A stretch of 64,000 nt of DNA from Glandiceps talaboti (taxonomy: Eukaryota; Hemichordata; Enteropneusta; Spengelidae): the NCBI RefSeq assembly GCF_964340395.1, contig NC_135553.1:19789849-19853848 (forward strand), in the 5' to 3' direction. Within the stretch, counting starts at the first letter, position 1. Each line of letters starts with the position of its first letter. Below the pieces are notes generated by a model. That model was not told where the DNA came from. It worked only from the letters and a program-made list of their open reading frames with translations, and did not search any database. The position numbers and the translations under genes were made by a program. This document shows, one piece after another, positions 13,810-25,106 of this stretch.

Positions 13810-14151
13810 CATGCATGCATGTCTGCCTCTGTGTGTCTGTGTGCTGCCCTATAGTGTATCCACTATACCAACCAATCAACTAATCAATCCGATCATTTAA
13901 TGCATCAATGAAACAATACAAAAGGTATACATTTCTTTTCTTACGTAATCTCTCTCCAAAGTCTTCCATAAAAACAAATGGTGACGATTTCAATTTCATA
14001 TTTTGGTCGTGGCCCATATTAACAACATATTTCACCCACCATTTTATTGTGTCCAACTACTCGTATTGACTTGTGAATACTTTATATCATAGTGTGAACG
14101 TGTCTTTATGTACATATAAATACAAATTACTTTTTTCTCTCTGTTTTCCAG
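13429..14151 (+). other. Intron 1 of the two-pass membrane protein gene
   Basis: Runs from donor GTAAGT to acceptor TTTTCCAG. It holds a (TATG)n microsatellite at about 13698-13820. Sequence from about 13830 to the acceptor is found again at 33870-34186, so the left edge of the duplicated block lies inside this microsatellite. Confidence 0.75.
13698..13820. repeat. (TATG)n microsatellite
   Basis: Near-perfect TATG array with GTGTGTG interruptions. A matching but longer array is at 33532-33860. It probably seeded the breakpoint of the segmental duplication. Confidence 0.95.
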
Positions 14152-14347
14152 TATCTACTACCCTGAGTCTGAACACGATTTGTCAGACAGGAATGAAATA
14201 CCGCCCTCTTACGACACAGTTATCAGTGACAATGTACATTCCGACAGTGAAGGTAGTTCATATCATGAGGACCTTAATGAACTTCCGCCGACGTATGAAG
14301 AAGTTACCACTCCACATTTGGAAATCAACAATATGCTAATGAGTTGA
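14152..14347 (+). CDS. Terminal exon (type A) with two PPxY motifs
   Basis: The acceptor is a T/C tract ending TTTTCCAG at 14144-14151. Entered with the two bases carried over from the first exon it reads YYPESEHDLSDRNEIPPSYD, a Ser/Asp linker, then ELPPTYEEVTTPHLEINNML and a stop. IPPSYDTV and LPPTYEEV are canonical PPxY ligands for WW domains of NEDD4-family ubiquitin ligases or YAP-like adaptors, so the protein is plausibly a membrane recruiter of such a ligase (inference). The exon has been copied six more times at 34187-39611 with 196-nt length, frame, PPxY motifs and stop all preserved. Confidence 0.8.
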
Positions 14348-14911
14348 AAATCTTGATAATATCTATTCATTTTCCATCAAAATTTCTTTGGAATTTTTAT
14401 CAACTTATTTGCGTTGTACTTTGCTCATATTGAATCATGTCGTGTCACCTATTGCTTAGTTTTCAGGAGCCCACAGCATATATAGAATTCACGAGATGTT
14501 GTAATGGTAAAAACTTTGAGCTTGGAATTAAAAGACTAGACATTACAAATTCACACTAAAGAGTTACCGCAAAGTTAGCATTTCAGCAACAAAAACCGTA
14601 TTTCTTGACTCAAACTGCGTACACAATAAACAGTCGCAGTGCTACGTTTAAATTCGAAAGAACACCCATCTCCCATCGAGGAAATTAGGCATATAGTCAC
14701 GTAGTGATACACATGTTTCTGTCCAAAACATAAATATATAAAGTAGGACAAATGTGACCAAATCTTGTGCGCAAACATGAAATACAAACCAATCCTGTCA
14801 CATGTGATTGAAAGTACTACTTTCAGAACCAGTTTCCTTGATAAAAAAAGTTCTTAACATCATTTCAGGTACCACTGCCGTATATGAAAGTTTGCTATCT
14901 ATCCCTTTTGA

Positions 14912-14917
14912 AATAAA
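14912..14917 (+). promoter_or_regulatory. Candidate poly(A) signal for the type A terminal exon
   Basis: AATAAA lies about 565 bp past the stop codon. The same hexamer at the same spacing is present in each tandem unit (for example 34950-34955). A weaker ATTAAA lies nearer the stop. No cDNA is available to decide. Confidence 0.35.
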
Positions 14918-14954
14918 TGAAATTTGGAGATCATCTTGTTTTCAAGCAAATTGA

Positions 14955-15020
14955 CACACACATACACATACATACATACATACATACATACATACATACA
15001 TACATACATACATACATACA

Positions 15021-15052
<32 letters not shown>

Positions 15053-15053
15053 C
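14955..15053. repeat. (CATA)n microsatellite
   Basis: About 24 CATA units next to the SINE 3' end. The homologous tracts in the tandem units have different lengths and account for the unit-size differences. Confidence 0.95.
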
Positions 15054-15056
15054 ATA

Positions 15057-15386
15057 CATAATAAAGTTGGTTTCTTATATAGCGCTTTCCCACTCCGTGC
15101 TCAAAGCGCTTTACAATTATTACCCCTGGCTCGGATCAGAACAACACAACGGCCCGTTAGTCTTCCTCAACTCCCCGGGGAGCATACAATCCATTGCAGC
15201 CATTTAAGCGCATAGGATTAAAGCCTTCACATTGCAACCTACATCCTACCAGGTCCCCAGTTATACAGCTGGGTTGACTGAGGCACAGTCGTGGCTCAAA
15301 TCTTGCCCAAGGACTTTAGCCACTCAGAAACAAACAGCAGGCAGCGACGGGGCTCAAACCTGCAACCTGTAGATTCCAAGCCGGTC
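15057..15386 (-). mobile_element. tRNA-derived SINE, 5'-truncated copy
   Basis: Reverse complement of the SINE at 31424-31762. Landmarks are the 3' end GGTTTCTTATATAGCGCTTT (plus strand), CTCCCCGGGGAGCATACAAT, CCTACCAGGTCCCCAGTTAT, and the B-box region GCAGGTTTGAGCCCC read on the minus strand. The tRNA-like A-box half is missing; a CATA array starts right after CCAAGCCGGTC. A near-identical copy in the duplicate block is at 40306-40637. Confidence 0.8.
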
Positions 15387-15773
15387 GCATACATACATAC
15401 ATACATACATACATACATACATACATACATACATACATACATACATACATACGTACATAAATACATCCATCCATCCATCCATCCACACACACACACACAC
15501 ACACATACATACATACATACATACATACATACATACATACATACATACATACATACATACATACATCCACACACACACACACACACACACATTCATACAT
15601 GCATGCATACATACATACATACATACATACATACATACATACATACATACATACATACATACATACATACATACACACACACACATACATACATACATAC
15701 ATACATACATACAGACATACATACATACATACATACATACATACATACATACATACATACATACATACATACA
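15387..15773. repeat. Compound CATA / CCAT / CA microsatellite
   Basis: About 390 bp of (CATA)n interrupted by (CCAT)n and (CA)n blocks. All six reading frames stay open only because of the repeat (THTYIHTYI / MYVCMYVC); none is a protein. Confidence 0.97.
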
Positions 15774-15779
15774 CATGAC

Positions 15780-17766
15780 TCCACAATTAACTGAGTTCGT
15801 ACACCATCATTTTTTATTAAGCCAAGCTTAAGGTTACTCAGAAATCGGGCTCAGATCGTAGACTAATTTGTAGCAGTTTCCATTATGTCCACCCCAAATC
15901 CAGTTCAAAATTAATTCTTGTCTAGATATCTATTCCAGCCCGAGTTCTAGTTCTTCCTTAGTGTTTATTATGCATTCATTATATCGGTATTTGCTATGTA
16001 ATAAAAACATGTCACTCAAATGACTAAAGTGGCTATTAATCTTTAGTAAAAATTATTTTAACAATTATATTGAAATAAAAGAAATGATAATTAACCTTAT
16101 AACAATATCATTTTTATCATTTTTTACACAAAATGTTTAAGAAAATTTAAACTGAGATCATTATAGCTTTAACTTTTTTATGCATATTTCAAGCAAACAA
16201 AAGTATGATGTAAATTATGGAAACGTTTTACCTTTCTCCTACAAATCACAGAGTATCTCTATGAAGTGTTATGCTATCTCTCGCTTTCAATAGGAAACTT
16301 GCAATCCAGACTGAACATGCTCAGATGCAAAGGACCATGATATTATCTGTGGTTATTGTTATGCCTAATCTGGATTACTGATGAATTAACCTCCCACAAT
16401 GATCAGAGTTACTATGAATTGGTTATTTGTGGTTACAAACAATGTAACAATATTTTTTTACAATACTAATTAATTAGCATTCGTTATCACATTTCCCATG
16501 ATGCAACATTCAACATGGCGGGTTTACAAGTCCCCTATTGGTTATGGAATGCTGAAACTTTACCATATATAACAGAATGCATAGTGATCACACAACGGGT
16601 TTTTACGCACAAATACGAACAGTTTAGATAACAGAATTCTAGTTATAAAATACATTTTTAAATCGCGATTTCAAGGTAGATTTCATATTACTACAATTTA
16701 TTTCATTACGGTAATGTTAACAAGATAACACTTGAAGCTGTATCAAATCTATATTTCACACAATTAATATCAACACCTAAACAACGAAACATATTAACAT
16801 TGAATATTTTTCTTAGTTCCCTTTACTTTTCTTCATTCATCCGATGAAATGGCTAATGACCTAAGGGGCCTTACTATTACGGGTCACTAGACGAATGGTG
16901 ACCAAAGCCTTAGGTCAAGAGTACTCCAGCTGAATGAAGACAAATATTTGGAAATAACATCATTATTCCTTATGGGAAAATAGGGAAATTGGCAATTTGG
17001 AATGAAATCATTTGATTGATATTCAAAACATCGTCGAACCAGTGACGTCGTAGACACAGGTTTTCGTTTTGTGTGCAACGACTATTGTATACTATCCATA
17101 CTTTCTGTTCGACGATAATAACGTGTGCATAGTATAATTGACTAATTGACTAATAGTATAATTGATTATATCATTAGTAATGCATAGCGTTCAAATTTAT
17201 CTTAGCCAGGTTATATTTCAAAGGGATAATATAATGACCTCTCGCCCCTTTTCCACAACTTTATCTGAAATATGAAAAAGAGAATATGTCAGTATGAATA
17301 TAAAAAAAAAACACTTTTCAGGTATAAGCTGTACATGTAGCAAACATTGAGCGAGAGTTTGAAAAGGAAGACATATCAATAATCTATTTTTGATTTTAGA
17401 ATCATTCTTAATTGGAATATTATTCGGCCAAACTTTGTAAAAGTTTCACTACTTTCAGAGGAACGCCATTCGAGGAAATTAACGCATTTTCGAAAAATTC
17501 GGATTCTAGGTTTTGCGACCACTGTTAGGACAATGGATGTGAAGCAACTCCAATTTGGTGTCATTTGTCAAGTTAACGCCAAATATATAGGATGAAACAT
17601 TATGTATAAAATTACTCTCCAGAACCAAAATCAAAAAGAAATTATTAATTCCTAATGTGGTGTTCCATTTACGTTACACACATCGTCAAACATACATTGT
17701 TGTCAGTGTCTCTAAAATGTGATTGTGAACAATTACGTACATTTGTGTATTTGTGTCCCCTTTCAG
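15780..17766. other. No recognisable gene in this part of copy 1
   Basis: AT-rich and near-identical to 40998-42993. It contains TTCCCATGATGCAACATTCA followed by ATGGCGGG at about 16494-16520, a promoter-like arrangement with a 38-codon frame and no convincing donor. Nothing else supported. Confidence 0.4.
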
Positions 17767-17869
17767 ATATTCAGAATTATCGCTATCGCCAATATCATAC
17801 TCATCAATGCAGAAAGTTCACGCCGATTCGATATGGGACTACTTCCTGACCAACCTGTATAAGAAGTGA
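17767..17869 (+). CDS. Candidate alternative terminal exon (type B)
   Basis: The acceptor is CCCCTTTCAG. Entered in the same phase as the type A exon (two bases carried over) it reads one codon split across the junction, then YSELSLSPISYSSMQKVHAD and SIWDYFLTNLYKK, and stops after 34 codons. The phase match to the donor at 13428 and exact conservation in the duplicate at 42994-43096 are the evidence. It would replace the two PPxY motifs with a tail lacking them. Chance phase match is one in three and there is no RNA support, so this is tentative. Confidence 0.35.
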
Positions 17870-18184
17870 AAAAGAGAGAGTACTTAGTAATTAAAAATCC
17901 ACGACCCTTTATTTGAAGAGTTGTGCTTTCAATTGAACTATTAATATTGTAAATGAATTTGCTGACATACTCTAATAATTAATTTTTCACAAAAGCCACA
18001 ATTAAAAATGACTGGTTTAATATTGGATTATCCCTTCATAAGTCCATATTTATAATTACTTAAATATGATAAGAGGGGAGGGACTATAATAAAGCACACT
18101 TTGTACATGTTTGGTACGGTTGGTTTGGTTTCACTATATACTAGATTTGTAAAAAGTGACCCATCCTTAAATCCCCCTTTTGGA

Positions 18185-18800
18185 ATTGCTGAAGGCTCCT
18201 TTAGTTTGATTTAGAAAATAAAGTGTTTTATTGTATTCATCAGTATAAATTTAACAAATTGATAAACTAAAAAAATATTTTGAAAATTGGCAAATATACA
18301 AAAGGATAACAAGGTAACGATATTTTTATATGGATAAAGGTGTGTGTTGTTTTGAGGTAACAAATGGAATTTCATTTGGATTTTATAACAGAAAGTCACC
18401 AATCAAAAGTGAAATAAGACAAACATTTTGCGGGGATGTAATACTTAATAACATCCCTGATTTACGAGTTAAAGCAGAAATCGATTATTCTCTTTATCAA
18501 TGTTTCTAGGCTATACCGAAAAAATTGTCATTTTTTTAAATTTCTAAGTTTCATGAAGTCACATACTTATTATGTGTATTGCAAATGTAAATACACGCGG
18601 TCAATAGTCTACCACGTGATACGATCTAACTAATAGTAATGCCAGGAGAAATATGTTGTTCAAGGTAGGATGTAAATATGTACACCTGTGTAGAAGATAA
18701 TTATACCAAGACTTGAGATATAATTAGTATGAGAGTTCTGCATTACGGTTATTCTTTTACTGGTGCATCCTTAGACAGACAGCGATCCTAAATGCACTTA
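18185..18800. other. No recognisable gene; MITE-end-like edge
   Basis: Begins with TTGCTGAAGGCTCCTTTAG, similar to the terminal repeat of the element at 4608-5051. The remainder is AT-rich with no supported feature; duplicated at 43440-44057. Confidence 0.35.
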
Positions 18801-18801
18801 C

Positions 18802-18834
18802 CTTCATGACAGTCTGCCATTTGCATTGTCTTGT
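18802..18834 (-). CDS. Possible 33-nt micro-exon of the CCP gene
   Basis: On the minus strand a sequence following GGGCACCCCTAG and ending GACTGTCATGAAG before a consensus donor GTAAGTG would be a 33-nt phase 1-1 exon encoding KTMQMADCHE plus split codons. The phase is the same as the two upstream exons of this gene. The donor is strong but the acceptor's pyrimidine tract is mediocre. It is identical in the duplicate. Tentative. Confidence 0.3.
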
Positions 18835-19131
18835 CTAGGGGTGCCCATATAAAGGATTTCAAACAAATGAAATTGCAATTGGTGCACGTATCAATGACCG
18901 CATTTCAGTGACCTCTTAGGGCACCCCTAGACACAGAATTCCAGAAGGGAAAGAATGGAGGGGGAGGAGTGGGAGATGTAGGGATGTGAGAATTAAGAAT
19001 TAAGAGATTGGTGTGTTGATGATACTTGTAAGGGAGTAGCCAAAACAATTCTCGCATCCCAACCTTATAACAATAGGCAACATTCTTGAGCGGAGCGATA
19101 AGGCTATAAATACTGCATGATTGATACCTAC

Positions 19132-19473
19132 ATGCTCCTTTAATACAAGTTGGCAGTGTTCCAGTCCATTCACCATTGGTGCAGGTTCTGGTAGTGTTAC
19201 CACCAGTAGGATTATAACCATCGTCACAATTGATGGTCACTTCTGTTCCCTCAGCAACAGCATCAGTAGACAACGCCCCATTGTTTGGTGGTGTGAATGG
19301 ATCACATGGTGCACTGCAGGTTGGTTCATCACTCCATGTTCCGGCATTGCAGGTCACTTCACTCATACCATTCAGTTCCAAACCCTCATTACAAGTGACA
19401 ATAACGACAGAGCCATCCCCCACGGCTGTATTTGACACATTTCCACCTTCTATTGTTAGTTCAGGACAAAATG
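19132..19473 (-). CDS. Exon with two Sushi (CCP) domains, copy 1
   Basis: A phase 1-1 exon of 342 nt (114 codons), bounded by acceptor TTGTCTACGCAG and a GTAGGT donor. Domain 1 starts FCPELTIEGGNVSNTAVGDG and ends WSDEPTCSA. Domain 2 starts PCDPFTPPNNGALSTDAVAE and ends WTGTLPTCIK. Each has the four cysteines, the G-x-W before the last cysteine and the hydrophobic VTC/INC strand of the CCP fold used by complement regulators, selectins and many invertebrate receptors. Symmetric phase 1-1 is usual for CCP exons and permits shuffling. The frame's continuation past the donor (to about 18905) is intronic. It joins upstream to 21429-21830. Confidence 0.85.
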
Positions 19474-19499
19474 CTGCGTAGACAATAACATAAACAGTG

Positions 19500-20230
19500 C
19501 GACACTACAACGAATGACAACCCGAATGACAGAAAACGAATTGCAGCATTTATAGTATGTAAACAGTGGAATGACACCCTTTTCTACATTCAATTAGTTG
19601 AATGACATCCTGCGCTATTACACTAGACACTGTTAAACAAGTGGAATGACACATTCAGAGCATTGGAATTGCTTTCATTCCACTTATGCTATATATTAGC
19701 GACTGTCATTCCACTTGTTCAGAGGATGCCATTCAACTAACTGAATGTTGAGATACTGGAAATGCTGTCATTCCAGTTACAAAGCATTGGAAATGCTGTC
19801 ATTCCACTTATGCTATAGAGTAGCGACTGTCATTACACATGTTTAACAGTTCAGATGATGTCATTTAACTAACTGAATGTAGAAAAGTGTGTCATTCCAC
19901 TGTTTACATACCGTAAATGCTGTCATTCAACTTTCAAAGCAGTTCAATGGCTGCCATTCCACTTATACAGCGTCGGCTGTCATTCCACTTATTTAAGAGT
20001 GCAGAGGGTGTCATTCATCTAGCTGAATGTAGAAAAGGCCTGGTGTGTCATTCCTCTTTTTACTTTAAATGCTGTCGTTCCACTTTCAAAGCATTCGAAT
20101 GGCTGGCAATGTGTCATTCCACTTATGCTATACAGTGTCGACTGACATTCCATTTATTTAAGAGTGCAGGGCTTGTAATTCAACTATCATTCGTTTTCTG
20201 TCATTTGAGTTGTCATGATCATTTGTTTTA
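19500..20230. repeat. Degenerate minisatellite built on GTCATTCCACTT
   Basis: Repeated GTCATTCCACTTATGCTATA, CAACTAACTGAATGTAGAAA and CAAAGCATTGGAAATGCT blocks, some in inverted orientation (GTGGAATGACA), fill most of this intron of the CCP gene. The 104-codon plus-strand frame is a repeat translation. Copy 2 (44755-45420) lacks about 70 bp of it. Confidence 0.8.
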
Positions 20231-20859
20231 AAGTCACTCACTTAAACACATGTTGTATTTTTACATTATAAATTTTTCCATGCACTTGTTACAACAAGTT
20301 TGACTAAATATTAGTTATCAACCCTGTCTATAAATATTCATAATTTCCTTAGTGGGGTAATATTAACAAAATAAATAACATTTGCAATCATCTATAATCC
20401 CTGTGTAAGCCTAATGATCGGTAACCTGTAAAACCAGCTTCACTATGACTACCTTAATAATTATCTATGAGTTAGTTTGTACTGAGCGCCAACACTGGTA
20501 AAAGCCCTTCCTCGTCCCAACTCACCATGAAATAGGAAGGTACCGAGAAGGGTGGAATTCAGTGTGGAATGTAGGGAGTTTAAGACAAGCCCAAACCGTC
20601 ATAACAATTAAACATGAAGTAAAAATTACTAGGTTGCTAAGAAACAACAAATCGATGCACTTTTCACGTACATGTATACTGTTCTTTCAGTGTTACACTG
20701 TTATATTTTGGATGTTAGCAGATGTCAATATTTATTTAATGAATTATTCATGACTTTATTAAATATGCACTTAGGCGTCATAAATATTCAATGTTTATCT
20801 AATCCATATTCATGTCAATTAACTCCCATGATGCAAATTGTTACACTGAAACAATGAAC

Positions 20860-20995
20860 AGCCATTACAGATTGGAAGAACAGTTTTATATTGTCTTTTT
20901 AAGTTGATGTCAGTTTACACATCCACTATTTCTCGTTAGACTTCACAGTTTATTATCTTTTTTCCGAATACATAAAAACAGTTTAGGGTCGGCAC
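20860..20995 (+). mobile_element. Truncated copy of the short dispersed MITE-like element
   Basis: Matches the second half of 60009-60363: ACAGATTGGAAGAACAGTTT, TATATTGTCTTTTTAAGTTG, then GTTTAGGGTCGGCACTGAAA. Duplicated at 46048-46185. Confidence 0.6.
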
Positions 20996-21197
20996 TGAAA
21001 AAATAAGTGGCAATCATCTATTCAAACAACACCAAAAGTCCGTCATAATGGCATAATATACAGGCACCATGTTATCATTACACTAAACCATAGTTAAGTT
21101 TAGAAGTTACATAAGTAATTTCAATGGCGTAAAATATAAAACTCATCATGCATGTTACTCTGCTGTTGATAAAGCTGTAATGGATGTGTTATGTTAT

Positions 21198-21246
21198 GAC
21201 ATACATACATACATACATACATACATACATACATACAATACATACA

Positions 21247-21307
<61 letters not shown>

Positions 21308-21428
21308 CATACATACATACATACATACATACATACATACATACATACATACAAACATACATACATTCATACATACATACATACATACATACATACATAC
21401 ATACATACATACATACATACACACATAC
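21198..21428. repeat. (CATA)n microsatellite abutting a splice donor
   Basis: About 230 bp of CATA units. Read on the minus strand it begins at the donor of the ectodomain exon, so the donor GTATGT is the first unit of the GTAT repeat. The copy 2 tract (46390-46433) is far shorter. Confidence 0.95.
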
Positions 21429-21830
21429 CTGGACAGTTGAATACTTTTTCATTGTTCCTCAAACCAATACAGGTACGGTCGTTATCATCATTATTGTCAC
21501 TGGGAAATGTTCCAGTAAAACATATGAATTTAATTGCCGCACAGTTATCAGTTTCTGCAGGCAGTGTAACTGTGAAACCAGTTTGCGATCCAACATCATT
21601 AGCTTCGGCTAACAAGTATATACCAGATGGTAATTCAGCAACTACGGACGTCCCCGTCAGTGACGACATATCAGAGTAGTACGCTGCCATCACGGTCGAG
21701 ATTGTAAAGTAATTTGTCCCACTGGTCTCACAAACCGTTACATCAAAGGTCAGCTCAAGTTGAGCCATACATGAGTCAGCACTCAATGTTGGAGGATCAG
21801 TTATAGTTACAATACCAAGCCCACCATCAA
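21429..21830 (-). CDS. Cysteine-containing ectodomain exon of the CCP gene, copy 1
   Basis: A phase 1-1 exon of 402 nt, bounded by acceptor AAATATTCACAG and donor GTATGTGT. The 134 codons start VDGGLGIVTITDPPTLSADS and contain QLELTFDVTVCETSGTNY, an alternating beta-strand-like middle, LPAETDNCAAIKFICFTGTF and end RNNEKVFNCPG. Six cysteines and no membrane segment suggest a disulphide-bonded extracellular domain. I do not recognise the family. It lies between a signal-peptide exon and a CCP exon of the same phase, so it is probably the N-terminal domain of a secreted or membrane-anchored recognition protein. The frame beyond the donor is CATA repeat. Confidence 0.75.
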
Positions 21831-22889
21831 CTGTGAATATTTTTTTAAAGAAAGATATTGGTATTACATATTTGTAATACATAAAATCATAAAAGAGCAT
21901 CTCAAAAGCTCGAGAAAGACGCATGTTATTGGTAAAAAAAAAATTTCATATTATAAACCCTTGAAATTACAACAAAAAACCTATAATCCTTAAAATCAAA
22001 ACATTTGTAAGTGCACGTGGTTATTATACGTTTGTGTAACGAAGTCGACTTCAACTCTTCTGTAGATTCTCACCAGAATGTTACTTGGATCTTACTATCG
22101 TCAACACTCTCGACACAGCACAACTATACATAGACACTTGCACAGAACTTCTCAGAGAAGGAGATGTAGCTTTATTGAGCTCTCTTAGCTCCCAAACCAA
22201 TTTTAAATAAATCTGCTAAAACTTACAGATCACAAGTCAATTATATCCTACCCCATTTCCCATAAATCATCTGTGCTCCAGCCCGCTACACGTCATTGGA
22301 TATAAACAGTCACATGAATCTACATTGAATCATAATTGGCCAAAGATATGGGATTATGCAAATCCACTATCAGATTAATGCCCTGGTTGGCTTGGGCCAA
22401 GTGTAAAGGGATTTATATGTTTCCACACCTGTATGCATTTACTAAACAATAGACTAAATTAATGCCCTGTTTGGCTTGGACCAAGTGTAAAGGGATTTAT
22501 ATGTTTCCACACATGTACCCATTTATTATGTTGTCTTTGGTTCTCAGTTCACTGTTTATATCTGGCTACTTATAGATTCTTTTAGATAATAGAATTACAC
22601 CCCTTTCATGTAGGGTCTATGGTTCAATGTTTTCATTTCATTAACTGAAGTTTTACCTTGATTATAAAAACTAACCCACTACTCTATGACAGTTTGCTAT
22701 GTCAATTGTTCGAAATGGTTTACCACAGAATTGCTTTCGAGAGTAAACATGTTGTTTCAAGCCTCTGAAGTAGATTTGTGTTTTATAGATGTATATATTC
22801 TGTTTGGGACTACTACAAGACAAAATTAAGACGCATGGTCACTATCACGTTGTTGTGGATCTGTCAAGGCTTTTCCAGTCATTCCACAC

Positions 22890-22985
22890 TCTACTATTAG
22901 GGAGCCATCATTATTTACGACCTTCACTCCCAAGTTTTTGAATAAACCACACCCCCTACATCTCCCCAGGTCGTAAATAATGACG
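22890..22985. mobile_element. Small inverted-repeat element
   Basis: CATTATTTACGACC and GGTCGTAAATAATG are exact inverted repeats about 55 bp apart, with GGGAGCCATC outside the left arm recalling the 4608-5051 ends. The 61-codon frame (MKWNFLKKPVII...) crosses it and is probably not a gene. Duplicated at 47900-47993. Confidence 0.5.
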
Positions 22986-23054
22986 GGCTTTTTCAAGAAG
23001 TTCCATTTCAATTAAAATGTTAGCATATTTTCTAAGAAACAGCTTGGTTTCATC

Positions 23055-23365
23055 TATTTTTGACTAGCTAAATGATGGCCTATAGGATGGTTCTCTAGGG
23101 CCTACAAGGTTGTCCTGTTGGATGCCAATAGGATTGTCATCTGGGACCTACAGGGCTGTCCTATTGGACACTAATAGGGTTGTCCTCTAGGACTTATAGG
23201 GTGTCCTATTGGACGTTAATAGTTGTTTTGACGCCCACGGGGTTGTCCTATTGGATGCAAGTAGGGTACGTTGTCCTATAGGAATCGTGTCAAAAAAAAC
23301 ATAGGTTGCCCTTTAGGACTGCCCTTTTAAACTGTCCTGTAGGATTGCCCTATAGGAACCTATAG
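23055..23365. repeat. Degenerate minisatellite around TGTCCTATAGGAC
   Basis: About ten loosely spaced units with CTATAGGAT, TTGTCCTATTGGA and CTCTAGGAC. The segmental duplication ends within this array at 23173 / 48180, suggesting the array took part in the breakpoint. Confidence 0.75.
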
Positions 23366-25100
23366 TATTTTTAAGTACATGTCTAGATCTGTAAAACATT
23401 CATGCTGGGTTTTGGTTGGTGACTAAAAATCCCATGTCTCCAGTGTAATTTTAACATGTGACCCCAACCAATAACTCAGTGTTTTCACCATTTCAGTATA
23501 GTGAGCAGATGGATGGTCAACCAGACATTTTTCCTCTCCAAATAAGGAGTTGAATTAAGTATTCAACCAATCAACTGCTATGCATGGTATCCTTGAAAAG
23601 ACACATAGCTTGATTTGCCAAGTATACGGGTTGTGCGCAGACAACACTTGCAAGGTCAACCATCCAATCATTGAGGCTACTCATGATCATTGTCATACGT
23701 ACAAAAGCAATAAACGCACTAGGGCAATTACACTCTTTGTCATAAAAGCTTAACATTTGAGTGTTTGATACACAAAATCCATATCATGAAAGCTTAGCAT
23801 TTGGGTGTTTGAGACACAATCCATATCATAAAAGTTTAGTATTTGAGGTTTTGTGCAACAGCCTGAGGTGACAAAACAAACAGTCCAGGCGAAACAACAC
23901 TAACTTATCTATCGACTCGCGTTGACGCAATGCTTGATGTCTTCTGTTTTAGAATAAATTGTTGAATGGGAAACCTCAAATGCTAAGCTTTTAAATTTTT
24001 ATGACAAGGATTGTATGTGTGTCTCGAACACCCAGATGCTATTAAGCTTTTTTTTAATGACAAAGAAATTATACACTCTCAGCATCTAGGTAATTGATAC
24101 TTGTACTATTTTTAAAGGCTTTCTGTGGTAAAGAGGTTAAGCAATTTGCGTAAAGAAGTTTAGACATCAAATTTTAAGAATTGGGGGAAAAAGACTTAAC
24201 GAAATTGGCATAGCCCTCAAAGTATTGATGACATTTTTAGGACCTCTCTGATTGCACATCTTTTTTGATAATTAATGATCATACGTGAAAGACTAGTGAA
24301 TTGGTGTTTTTATGATTGCAAATCATTAAAGAAACTGTTTACGTTCACCCCAGCCTTAATGTATTATAATCCTTATAAGAAGTACAAACACCTTACATCT
24401 CACTTCAGAATGACTTTAGTGGTCTGAGGAATTACAAATGTTGGCTACACCTTTACTTGACATTCCGAAGCAGGCTGTAACCTTTATAAATACAGGGTCT
24501 TATCAAATGAAATTCTAATGACCAGCGTGAATGGAATAGACGCAGCTGTGATTTTCAAGATAAACTCAATTGATAAGACCCTTGCATCTAAAAAATTATA
24601 CACTTTTTTCAAAGTCCATTTTAAACAATCAATGCCACATGAGGTATCTGATAATAGGAGGTCGTACAATACAAGGACGCCAATATGTAGACTGAGTGAA
24701 GTTGACCTAAGTCACTAGAAACGCTATTTTTTTCATCTCAGACAAGTAAAAGCAGACAAGTTTGCAAAGACAATGGATTGAACCTTAGTCTGAGATTGAA
24801 CAAAAGACATCTATTTCATGACCTCCTGTTATCAGATACCTCACTTGGTTTTGATTGTTTGAATTGAACTTTCAAAAGAGTGTAATTGTTTATATACAGG
24901 GGTCTCAAGTACTCGATAAAAAGAACAGTAACTGCCTTAAATGGTAGATTTATTTTAAATAGTGACAGGTTTGTTTAGGGTTTAGACAAAATGTCCTGAC
25001 CAGAAACAATTCCTTTTTTGGCCTTACAGCAGTGCAGGATAAATGATCATGAGCATGTAAAACCGTTCATAGATAATCGGGTGCTGTAAAATTAATATTT
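23366..25100. other. First intron of the CCP gene, no further feature
   Basis: Contains loose inverted/direct repeats such as AAAGCTTAGCATTTGGGTGT near 23785 and related copies, and GTATCTGATAATAGGAG near 24645 facing CTCCTGTTATCAGATAC near 24823. No supported exon. The 60-66 codon frames look fortuitous. Confidence 0.4.
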
Positions 25101-25106
25101 ACTAAC

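Larger units (their letters stand above)
13690..23173. repeat. Segmental duplication, copy 1
   Basis: This block recurs in direct orientation at 33532-48180. The right breakpoint is sharp: both copies read CCTATTGGACACTA, then copy 1 continues AATAGGGTTGTCC and copy 2 diverges to ACACTAGTAGAAAA. The left edge is lost in the TATG microsatellite. The copies look very similar over long stretches by eye; differences include microsatellite lengths, a ~70-bp loss in copy 2 near 44875, a 30-bp insertion in copy 2 at 43362, and the six-fold amplification. Confidence 0.95.

Noticed and set aside
13491-13900. Multiple overlapping long frames (MYVCMYVC / THTYIHTYI)
   Set aside because: All are translations of TATG/CATA microsatellite. 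The same applies at 14899-15207, 15291-15794, 21180-21612, 33218-33942, 34955-35198 and 40550-41011.
19121-19481. Plus-strand frames of 104 and 83 codons over the CCP exon
   Set aside because: They are antisense shadows of the Sushi-domain exon, whose minus-strand reading has the expected cysteine pattern and splice phases.
22620-22650. CATGTAGGGTCTATG as another mini-palindrome insertion
   Set aside because: The arms barely pair and the flanking heptamers do not match; present in both blocks with no filled/empty contrast.
22826-23011. 61-codon frame identical in both blocks (also 47833)
   Set aside because: It spans a small inverted-repeat element and is identical only because the block is duplicated; no domain or splice support.
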